From: Harmothoe impar
Lineage: Eukaryota; Annelida; Polychaeta; Phyllodocida; Polynoidae
NCBI GenBank assembly: GCA_947462335.1
Contig: OX381707.1
Location: 36,941,618-37,005,617 of the forward strand
Reading direction: 5' to 3'
Length of the DNA: 64,000 bases
Shown here: positions 54,738 through 64,000 of the stretch, one piece after another
Numbering within the stretch: the stretch's first letter is position 1
Layout of the letters: each line of letters opens with the position of its first letter
Notes under the pieces: generated by a model
What the model was told of the DNA's origin: nothing
The model's input: only the letters and a program-made list of their open reading frames with translations
Database searches by the model: none
Translations under genes and position numbers: made by a program

Positions 54738-54780
54738 CTATAATATGGTTGTAGTGGGTTACACTTTGCACCTTTTGTGA

Positions 54781-55371
54781 TGGGGCAGTTTGGCTTCCTG
54801 TACCTGAATGACAAGACATGTTTTCAAGGTCACTCCAGTAAAGAACCTTCCAATCTTCACAGGACTTAAATGTTTACTTGCTAAGTATCCAACAGGGGGG
54901 GGGGCAACAAATTTTGACTCCTCTAGGTGGGGGGGGGGGCAAAAGATTTAGATTCCTCTAGGTGGGAGGGGGGGGATTCTTTCGCCAAAAAAGCCAGTGC
55001 GTCATTAGGTCTATAGTTCGAAGAGGGGGGGGGGAAGGAAAAATTCTGCCCATCTCGAGGGGGAAGCCAGAAAAATTTTGACCCGTGTTGAGGGATGGGC
55101 TGGAACAATTCCCGTGCGCTTGGGCACAAAAATCCACCAACCCCACCTGTTGTTGAATAATGATCACTAGGAGCTCCCTTACTGGACATGTGGTGCCCCA
55201 TCAGATCGCCTGTATCGACGGGTTTAGATTAGTTAAACTGGTATATCCTAGCTAGATAGGCCTACCTATAGCCTAAATATTACTAGGCTACTATTAGCAT
55301 GGCCTAGACCCCTAAATTTGACATGGCAATATTGTCATCCCCCTAAGGACCCCATTAGACAGCCCAAAGGA
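54781..55371. other. G-run repeats, no gene
   Basis: Three or more CCTCTAGGTGGGGGGGGG units at 54895-54975 and further G runs at 55023-55035. Glycine- or proline-rich frames over them are artefacts. Confidence 0.45.
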
Positions 55372-56518
55372 CATATATAAGTCACTCCAAAAATATCCTT
55401 GTTTCTCATCACCAAGCCCTGATAAAAATGACGAGGGCGCTTCTTTTTTTTTTTGTTGCTAGTGTAGCTGTTGGCTATTCTAATTAGTCGCCAGCTATGA
55501 AAAACTCCAGATTCGAAAATAGGTTGTTAGAAATTACTCTCTATTCATTTGACATATGGCTCGTAATCATACAGACAGATGGTGATATTCAAATATGCTT
55601 TCCAACAATATGTGATGTATGAACATACAGGAGTAATACGCTCACGGTCTTATCAATAATTCCTCAACGTCCAAGGCTCTCTTCTATCTTGGTACACTCC
55701 CGGTGAGCCAGTCTCCACAGGCGGAGCCGGGCTTGGGGTGCAATACCAAATGTGTCTATCTCCAATGTCCCCCGAAGGGTGGAACGGAGAGCGATGCAAG
55801 GTCACCGAGGTAGGAGCAGCAGCAGGACAAGGTCACAGAAGTGCAATAGAGTTCTAGGAATCTCTGATGAGGAACAACTAAGCCGGCCAAGTTGCACAGC
55901 AAGACTGAGTCCCCGAGTAAAAGAACCCAGGGGTTTATATACCGGGGATTATGTAACTCCACTTCATAACTCGTAAACACTTGAGTTCCCGAGGAACTCT
56001 GGGTAGCCTGAAACCGGTTTCCCTCCCGCCGACGCGGCACCCGAACAAGTTCGGGTCACACATGGCGGTCCCGGCTCGGTCCATATCACCAGGTCGCACT
56101 CCACCAATCCTCAAGTACCGGGTTATGTCGGTTATACAGACAGGAGTGCGGCCCGGGTGTGCCACAACAAACAACCAGACTCATCAATCCGGTTCTTATA
56201 GAAATAGTACAGCGTCCCACTACACTAGTGACCAAATGGGTGGGAAAATATGGATCTTTGGCAAGCTAAATTCATATTTCAGCAATCAATATAATATGGA
56301 TTAGCAAACGTTGTAAATTTAATATGCATATTTTCCCTAGATCATTGCATCCACAACACTGTAAGCTTTCATTTGATACCAACTATGCCCATATTTCCCC
56401 CTTTGTAATCATAATTTTTCACTGAAATTTGCAACAACAACAAAAATCTCCAAAGGACGATTTTGGAGACGCGCGCGGTGATGAGAAACAAGTATATTAT
56501 TTGGAGTGGCCTTATATA
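55372..56518. mobile_element. 1.15-kb terminal-inverted-repeat element
   Basis: The left end TATATAAGTCACTCCAAAAA and CTTGTTTCTCATCACC are matched by the inverse GGTGATGAGAAACAAG..TTGGAGTGGCCTTATATA at the right. GGGCGC/GCGCGC blocks sit inside each end. The internal frames (55752-56304) show no transposase motif. Confidence 0.6.
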
Positions 56519-56949
56519 CAGTTTTGGCATGACATGGTCAATTAGATAAGCTTGAGGAAATGAGAAAACGTTTAAACAGAGCATTAACATCTCTGTAGTG
56601 GCCACAGCTCAGCCGGTCTGTGGGTCCTAGATCAATTTTTGTCTCAACGTCTTTTTAAAAATACATTTTCGCTGTGCTTTAATACCCTCCTCTGTGACGT
56701 CATAGATAGAAGGTATGTGATGTAACCCCTATATAGGCCTAGGCCTATGTGTGATACCGGGGTGTGATATTACCCTACTTAACCCTATTGCACACTTCCC
56801 CTTCTATTCTTTGAATGAAAACCTTGGGGATACCTCAACAAAATAAATGACCCAATGTATAGACTAGAAACGTTGTTCCCCTAATTAGTACAGTATGCCA
56901 AGATCCATGTGGTTAGATATGATTTTTTAAGAAAGAGCTCTTTACCTGC

Positions 56950-57333
56950 AGTGTTGCCGAAAACTTTTTATCTACACAGGCCAATGTGGCCTGTGTCAAG
57001 AGATCTTAAACAGGCCATTTGCCTTTTACACAGACCACATCAACTCATCGACACTGCATTTAATACTATTGTCATAGTGATACTACTTGATATAACTGAA
57101 TATAATTTGTAATACTTCTTTAATGGTAACAAAATCGACTTAAATATGCTTAAATTCGCTGAAAAATGTGTATACAAGTTATTAGGATCTAGCTCAGCTT
57201 CTAATAGGAATATTTGAAAAATTCTTTCACTTTTGGAAAGCCAAGATCATGCCCGGCCATTATGGCCGATGTCCAAGACCCTTACATCGGCCATTTGGAA
57301 AGCCGATGTGCCGATGTAATTTCGGCAACACTG
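56950..57333. mobile_element. 384-bp hAT-like MITE with 8-bp target duplication
   Basis: The ends AGTGTTGCCGAAA and TTTCGGCAACACTG are inverted, flanked by an exact direct repeat TTACCTGC (56942-56949 and 57334-57341). An 8-bp duplication and CAGTG/CACTG-type ends are hallmarks of hAT transposons. Internal GGCCATTTGCC/GGCCATTTGG words repeat. No transposase. Confidence 0.8.
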
Positions 57334-58076
57334 TTACCTGCTGTAGATCTATAGCAGGCATACATGACAAAGGAACTATTCCATAATCATAATTATATAG
57401 ACCTATGTCTATTCAATCCTTTCGTCTTTTTTTTAAAGATTATTTCGTATGTGCAGTTTAATGCCATTCTCATAACAGTAATTTCCACACACCACTACCC
57501 CCAATTGATAAATGATAATTTTTTTCAGCAGGAAACCGCTCACCAAGGGGTTATATATCGTGGTAGCATGAGTGACAAGTAGGGCAATTTGATTCACATG
57601 CCAACCAGCAGAGGGGATGGCAGTGCAGGCTGGCAGATTACTGTGAGCGAAATGGCACCAGAGGGCACTACCCGTTAGGTACTGTGAGTAGTACACCGAA
57701 AGGTGTCTTTGTGGATGGACACTGGTGGACACTGAGTGAGTCAGTGACACCCCAGCAAACACGCCTTGATATGTCATTAAAAAAAAAGTATACTGTCCAG
57801 GTTGGTTATTATTGTAACAGATTTTTAGATTTTCAATTCCGCAGGACCGAATGTCTTGCAGGGTGAAAAATATTTCAGAAAGACTGTACTATGTGTGCTG
57901 TCTAATATGCAGTGAGTCATTATATCCACACCCGTCTAAGGCGTTAATTTAATTCATCCTAGGAGAATAATTATAACAGCATCAACTATGGGATGTTCTT
58001 ATACACATCGAGTTTGGGAAACCCAAGAGAATCACTTTTCTATGTAGCTTCTGAGATCCAAAAGAAAGTTGTCTAG

Positions 58077-58285
58077 ATGATGACTACATGCATAATCAAT
58101 ATACTCGTGGTCTACTCATTGGTGGAACCTACTACACAAGAGGCATATACCATGCCAATACAGACCTTCTCTGTTACCAGCGGCCCAAGCATCAATCACC
58201 CAGCCACTACAAAGTCAGTGTTGTTTAGGCTAAATATACTCATAGCTCATCAAGAATGCAGGAAGAGTAGGATAGTATAATGTGT
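58077..58285 (+). pseudogene. Decayed FN3-like exon fragment
   Basis: Split across frames, the plus strand reads GTYYTRGIYHANTD and, shifted, FSVTSGPSINHPAT, then SHYKVSVV in the first frame. This recalls the GVTVxDTNxDxYTVTxGxLxPxTxYxLRVV core of the FN3 exons in genes C and D. At least two frameshifts and a stop break it. Weak evidence for a dead fifth family member downstream of D. Confidence 0.3.
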
Positions 58286-58492
58286 CATACCTCATGGCTC
58301 AGTGGGAAGGGCCTGTGCCTTTAGTACGCCCTGCTGACTGAGGACTTTTATGATGATTGACAAGGCCTTTACAATTTTGATGTTAACCATAAAAATGTCA
58401 AGTCTAGCCCAACTAAATTTATGAGATAAAGTGCGGTATTTATCATATGCTACCTTAGGGTTTCAGAATTCAGTGTATGAATATTATGATAT

Positions 58493-58940
58493 CAGGTCCG
58501 GTAAATGGAGGAAAACCCTCCCCAGAGCCCTTATTTACACCAGTGTTAATTTTCACATCGCAGGTAGGTGTGAAAACACTGCAGGGCTAGAATTAGCAAC
58601 GGTTTTGCTTGTAGCATAAACACTGCAGGGCTAAAATTAGCAACGGTTTTTTATAACCCATTTGCTGAATTTTCTATCAATTTGCTGTCAAATGTATATA
58701 TCCCATAAGATAGATTAGTGTATGCTCTTGAATCATACATGGGGAATAGTGAATCATACAGGTGATTGCCATGAAATCACATATAAATAAGCTTTTTCTA
58801 TAGACTTTCCCTCTGTGTTCCTCCATTTCACCCAGTAGGCAGTGAGCCCTGCAGTGTTTTCACACCTACCTCCGTTGTGAAAATTAACACTGGTGTAAAT
58901 AAGGGCTCTGGGGAGGGTTTTCCTCCATTTCCCGGACCTG
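58493..58940. mobile_element. 448-bp foldback MITE
   Basis: CAGGTCCGGTAAATGGAGG at the left and CCTCCATTTCCCGGACCTG at the right extend into arms of about 110 bases (AAAACCCTCCCCAGAGCCC). GATAT occurs immediately outside both ends and may be the target duplication, or part of an 8-bp one as in hAT elements. Confidence 0.65.
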
Positions 58941-59770
58941 GATATTAGACATACAAACAGTGGATTGATAGTAGGAAGCTTTCTTGAGAATGACCTCTGA
59001 TACAATCAGAATCCTGACTATAGACAGGTTCTACAGGCATATGGGCCCCAACCCAAAGCAAACAAGATAGATCTTGTCTGACTTGCTTGACATAAATTGC
59101 CCTGTTAAAACTGTCCACATAAAAAAAACAAGGACGGACCCTGGCTCACCCCTGAGTTAAAAAATAGAATTGCCGAGAAAAAGCTAGCCCTTAAAAACCA
59201 GACGTTCAAATGATTCAAAAGAATGCTGGGCATCCATGGAAAAACTGATTCCTGGACGTTCAGTTAAATCTAAGCAAATCAATTAATAGACCTTCATCGA
59301 TGGATGTGTTGTCCCTTCTTTAACAGATTAATTGTCATGGATATCTCATACACTGTTCACATTCACTCCTGTTTTCCCTATTGCTTTCTGGTACATTGTG
59401 TATTGTGCATGTACCTCCCAACCATGTGGCCATCTGATAAGCTGACATTCTCCAGACCAGAAGAGGAATCTCTAATCCGCTACTCACTTGGTGAGGAAAG
59501 GTGGAATCTGGGCTCTGACCAATGTCAGGTTAGCAGCTTGTATATGGACATCCTTACTACCCAAGCAGATTTTGGGTGCCTTCTAATCCTGTGGGAATAA
59601 AGCTGTCACCAAAGTAACCAGAATAGTGAGGTATATTACTCCCAGGATGGCAGGGTATATTGGATCGTTAACTGGTCGGCTCTGTCTGAACTGGCCATAT
59701 GTTTGGTGCTTTGGGCAAAGTGTGTTAGTGCAAATGGCAATAAAGTGGATAAAATACCACTTAGTAATCA

Positions 59771-60577
59771 TTATAACACGACTTGCTCTGATCTAGCCAA
59801 TGCATATATAACAGAGCTGCTCTCTGATTGGTTGAGAGTCCGTGATGGGCACTCTTGACCAATCACAGACGTTCTTAGCTACTGTAGGGGGAGTGGCTAG
59901 ACACTGTGGTATATCTAGATGGATATACCACTAGTAGCAGTCAAAAATCAATTAGCAATGGCGGACATCCATCGATTCAAACATATTTTTATGTTTAATC
60001 ACGTTTTTGGCGAGTTTATTTACGTTTTAGTTGTGTTTATCCATGTTTCTACCATGTTTACATTCATCTTTGTGTTTATTGGTATTTTTGGTGAACTTAA
60101 ATTACGTTTTTGGCCGAGTTTATTTGCGTTTTTCATGTGTTCATTCAGTCAACAAGTTGTCATGTTTGAATCGACTTTGAAGGGCCTAATTGTCTGCTGC
60201 CGCCACTATGTCTGCCTCCTTTGATTGGGTACTTGACTGCTTGATTGGTGCCGTCCTGCCTTGATTGGGTAGGCAGCAACATTGATTGCGAATGTACATT
60301 TCATGTAGTCATGATAACAAGTCGTCTGGGTTAACTAGCACTGCGTTTTCTGATGTACAGGTGTAGTACTTATCATATTGAGAACATTTTAAGAGAATAA
60401 TGTGTCATAACGTGAATAGGGCACTTGTCCATGGACGTGGGTGTGCTCCAGACTGGATAGAGGCATCTCGGAAGGCTCAGCAGATGCCTGCGGCATCCGC
60501 TGAGCCTTCCTCGATGTCTCTATCCAGTCTGGAGCACACCCACGTCCATGTCCCGTGCCCTATTCCCTAAATATAGG
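59771..60577. mobile_element. 0.8-kb insertion in segmental duplication copy 1
   Basis: Absent from copy 2, where CCACTTAGTAAT joins almost directly to GGCCAGCTAGTGCTTTTAG. The right part is a 150-bp hairpin (60414-60567). The left part carries repeated CGTTTTTGGCGAGTTTATTT and TGGCCGAGTTTATTTGCGTT words at 60000-60130. The exact target duplication could not be settled by eye. Confidence 0.5.
60414..60567. repeat. 150-bp near-perfect hairpin
   Basis: GAATAGGGCAC, CATGGACGTGGGTGTGCTCC and AGACTGGATAGAG..GAAGGCTCAGC are followed, after a short GATGCCTGCGGCATC centre, by their inverse. It resembles the hairpins at 44266-44396 and 46534-46657 in build but not in sequence. Confidence 0.8.
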
Positions 60578-61279
60578 CCGGCTGGTCCTTTTAGTGTCTT
60601 GTTAGTACGGTAGTGGTTCATATGGTCCCTCTGTATGGTCCTGGGAGGTGTTACGGCTCCATCACATGTTCTTACCTCTGACCACATACATAGGCATCAT
60701 GTAGTTAAGTCATGGAAGCAGTGGCTATATGTAGCCTTCGCATGGAGTTCTGTTTAGTATATATAATATTTTATGAATATTGCACAGATGACTAGTCATT
60801 GAAATCGACAGAGAATTAATAGAGTATCAATGTTACTTAAGCTCCTGCAATGATGTGGTAGTAATGCGAGTAGTTTTTAGTATTGGGAACAATTTAACTT
60901 TATATGGTTATGCCAGGTCAGGAGAACAACGTCTTGTGAATAGCAAGTTCTTGGGTGGATGGTAGCATTGTATACTATATGATTATGTGTGACATTGGGA
61001 GTAATTAAAATCAATCAGTGGTTTATAATGAGCTACTGTAATTAGCCTCAATGTTTGCCATTTTGGACTGGCATCAGGGACGGGCCTCCACACTTTTACC
61101 AGAATTTTTCTAATATGTTTACTAGCTGTTGCTAGGTCATGTATATAGAAAAAAGGGTTTTCACTGTGATACATACTCTGGCTTCCCAAAGCCATTTAGA
61201 ACAAGCAGCACATTGTTGTGGTTTCACCTGGTGGGTAAGTTGGGAATCTCATCCATCTTCCCTACTGCTGGTGCATCAA

Positions 61280-63010
61280 TGTTTCAACGGAGCAGGGAAG
61301 GAGACAATTTATGGTGGTTGCACACTTTGTATAAATCATGCAGCCACCTTTGTGAGGGTAGGATGTATATAATAGTATGTATACATGCACAACTCACACT
61401 GCTGCCACAACTACAGTGATGCTGTAGTGATGTCAGAGGGATGCTCGACCATCAATCAGTAAGTCATCTTCCAGTTTGATGGATGGTATCAGCAGAGGGG
61501 CCAATGCATCATCTATCATCCAGGTAGGAGAATAAGACACAAGGCCTGGTACACAACAACCGCTGCCATCAGGGAATCTAGCCAAGACTTGGTATCTTTG
61601 TTCATGAAAAACGATTGCCATACTTATGGAAACCCAGATAGGTCTATTTATCAGTATATGTGCAAGATGGTGAGGAAGAGTCATACATAATTATTATGCA
61701 CAATCTAAGCAGGCTCCTTATTTGCATTACTTGTCCAGGTGATGAGCACAAGTATAACTTACAGTCCAATATTTGGGACGAATAAAACAAGAGACCAAGA
61801 GAAACAAGCAGCAGCCCATGCATCACGCGGTCAACCACAGCTGATGCGGTCAATCTTGGACAGGCAAAACTTGCTCTAATGTCATCACGAATGCAGGAAG
61901 AGGTGGATAGGATGTGTCATACCTCACAGCTTGGGCTTTTAGTAGCTTTAGTGCATGAAGATGTTTCATTTCAATGATTGACAAAACCCCCTGAGCGTCG
62001 ATGCTAAAATAATTTAAGCCAATGAAGCCAAATGAGGGATCTCAAGATTTTTCTTTTGACAACCGTAAATCCTCGCTATGGTACTGGTGAAATTGCTTTT
62101 ATCAGAATTACCTTTCACAAGACTCTGTGACACTGAACTGGCTGCCTCCTTCAGGCTTCAGTCTAGCTTTTGACCTATGAAGCCCTACCAGGTTTGGTCC
62201 GAGAGCAGTCCTATTATATGGGGCCGACAAGGAGGTACCAGGGCAGTTGGGGAAAGCATTGGTCAGAATGGCCTGGCCTGCTAATGGTGTCTAGAGATAT
62301 AAAGTAGTGGTAGTGTACTAAATGGACCGGAATGGAACGTGTCAGAATCGCTCATGGTGCCCCCAAGCGGTAGACCAGCACTAATTGAAAGCAAACAGTT
62401 AGTCAACTGGAAGTATGCTACCCGGTCACTCACCTAGGTACACTTGGGGGAGACAGTGTCAATCTGGAGTGTGACCCTCTGGGTGAAAGAAGGTACTGCT
62501 TCTATTGATATAAGGGGACTCGTGACATGTCTCTGGGCATGTGTCCTCGGTAGAAGGGGATATTGATCCTAGAAAGCTGGAGACAGGGTCGATATAAAGA
62601 TATTGTGGCATGTTATTGGAAAGCATAATGTTGCTGTTCTGATGCAACTTTACACAACTAGAATACTATATCATGACCTGCCCAGAGCCCCACTCCATCT
62701 ATTTTATGAGGTAGTCACTATCTATCCATCTGTCAGAGCAAACACTGTAATTAACCACTCCCTTAGTGTGAGGAGAACAGTTATATTTCACCAGTCAGTG
62801 ACTGCACTATTAGTACTAATAATGGCCAATACCCCAGGGACCATGGCCTTTAGGAGTGGTCAGCTCAGTGTCACTTCCCTCAGCATCACTTACCCTCATC
62901 ACCCAAACCTCCCTGGAGCAGGTCTATGATGTTGGTCAGACACCTACAGCAGGTCTGACCCTAAAGCCCAAGAACAAAGTGTTTACAAAATCTGTAGTTA
63001 CTGCAACCAA
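61280..63010 (+). pseudogene. Possible decayed Ig-domain coding remnants
   Basis: Short in-frame islands resemble Ig-superfamily patterns: NGAGKETIYGG..NHAATFV at about 61290-61365, GGDSVNLECDPLG at about 62452-62490, and TSLEQVYDVGQTPTAGLTL at about 62905-62965. They are in different frames with stops between and no splice-consistent model. This may be a dead receptor or adhesion gene. The call rests on pattern only. Confidence 0.2.
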
Positions 63011-63529
63011 AAGTCTATATCCATAGGGCGAGCAGGCATTTAACAAGCTTTTTTATTGGAATAAAAACTGCATAATCATGGATTATATAAATGGGCTCTC
63101 ACTAGATTTGTCCAAAGCTAAATATTTAAACAATGTTGCTAATTAATCAGTGATATATCATATACCTACACAATAATTCATCATGTGTAGACAAGCTTGG
63201 CTAACGCATGGCACAGCCATTGCATAGCTAATTAGAAACAAGTGGCACACCATGCACTTGGGAGAGAATGGATTATGTATGCATAGCTCATCCTGACACT
63301 GCTGTTATGATGTGCTTGACTCTGCTCTGACATCACAGGACACAACCCCACCTATCAGCACATTCTGCTATTGATGAATGGCATGGACAGAGGGCGCCAA
63401 AGGCCATTTGTCATCTGAGCAAATAAGACATGAGACATGGTATACACAAACCACTGCCACCCTAGGAGGATGAGTGGGGGAGATTGAAGGGGATCTGGGC
63501 CTAATGAGGCTTCATACAGTGTCCATACG

Positions 63530-64000
63530 CTGTTCATATTCAGTGGTGTTGTCCTGTTCTCCATATTGTTTTCTTGTATAGTGCGAGTAGCTCCCACCCA
63601 TGTGACCATCTGACAAGCTGACATTTTTCAGCCCAGAAGAGGAATCTTTCACTTCCTCACCACCAAGTGAGGAAAGGTTTAATCTTGGCTCTGAGCAATG
63701 TCTGTGTAGGTTAGAATCTTTAAATGGACATCCTTACCACTCCAGGCAGATTTGGGGTGCCATTTCTAATCTGTCACTAAGGCAAACAGAATCATGACAT
63801 GTATTATGCCCAGGATGGCAGGGTATGTTGGAGCGTTAAATGGTTGGCTTTTTCTGAACAGGTCATTGGTTTGGTGCATAGGGTAAAGCACGTTATTGGG
63901 AATGGTAATAAAGTGGATAAAACACCACTTAGTAATTAAAGCAGGCCAGCTAGTGCTTTTAGTGTCTTGTTGGTACTGTAGTGGTTCATATGGTCCCTAG
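63530..64000 (+). repeat. Segmental duplication, copy 2 (uninterrupted, runs to window edge)
   Basis: Direct, diverged copy of 59330-59770 joined to 60578-60640 without the 0.8-kb insert, so it preserves the ancestral arrangement. Continues past the window end. Confidence 0.65.

Larger units (their letters stand above)
59330..60640 (+). repeat. Segmental duplication, copy 1 (interrupted)
   Basis: 59330-59770 and 60578-60640 together match 63530-64000 in direct orientation, for example GAGGAAAGGT..AATCT, CCAGGATGGCAGGGTAT, AATAAAGTGGATAAAA and TAGTGGTTCATATGGTCCCT. Weaker similarity extends upstream (58240-58440 against 61875-62040). An insertion of about 0.8 kb divides copy 1. Confidence 0.65.

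Noticed and set aside
55752..56304. Several 70-107 codon frames on both strands
   Set aside because: They lie inside a terminal-inverted-repeat element, overlap each other on both strands, and show no transposase or host-domain motif.

Overview
The window is animal nuclear DNA. It has spliced genes with GT..AG introns, long introns full of DNA-transposon debris, AATAAA signals and no operons. The species cannot be named from sequence alone. The many short inverted-repeat elements, together with small type I membrane proteins built from fibronectin type III (FN3) modules, suggest a non-vertebrate such as a lancelet, hemichordate, mollusc or brachiopod. That guess is weak.

The core is a tandem cluster of four plus-strand genes, called A to D here. 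I reassembled them from splice sites, intron phases and similarity to each other. Gene A (7690-22010) and gene B (25292-about 28405) are paralogues: signal peptide exon, two small exons encoding a Cys-containing ectodomain of unknown type, a larger exon ending in a Thr-rich stalk, and a transmembrane/tail exon. Gene C (31114-40561) and gene D (43618-50132) have the same kind of signal exon, stalk and tail, but their ectodomains are FN3 modules (two in C; three complete plus one short one in D), each on one phase 1-1 exon. The tails share a membrane-proximal Cys cluster and proline-rich PPxY-type motifs. So one membrane/tail cassette is joined to two different ectodomain types in one cluster. 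This is the most interesting content. It resembles a cell-surface receptor family that evolves by tandem duplication and exon exchange, but the function is unknown.

A and B each carry an apparent lesion. In A, a Trp codon present in B is TGA. In B, the second half of the membrane segment and the start of the tail are deleted with a frameshift, although a usable splice acceptor at the junction would give an in-frame protein with the tail but no membrane segment.

Region by region: 1-7.6 kb is inverted-repeat elements and unique AT-rich DNA. 7.7-22 kb is gene A, whose 10-kb first intron holds two long foldback elements. 22-25.2 kb is intergenic with a CCTG-type microsatellite. 25.3-28.4 kb is gene B. 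28.4-31.1 kb is intergenic with a tRNA-like sequence. 31.1-40.6 kb is gene C. 40.6-43.6 kb is two transposon-like elements, the second ending about 58 bp before gene D's start codon. 43.6-50.1 kb is gene D. 50.1-64 kb has no intact gene: it holds a 2.7-kb foldback/minisatellite, a Ty3/gypsy RNase H remnant, a hAT-like MITE with a perfect 8-bp target duplication, a decayed segmental duplication, and faint FN3-like and Ig-like remnants.

All coordinates were read by eye. Exon borders are well supported by phase and paralogy. Transposon family names rest on terminal motifs and target duplications only.
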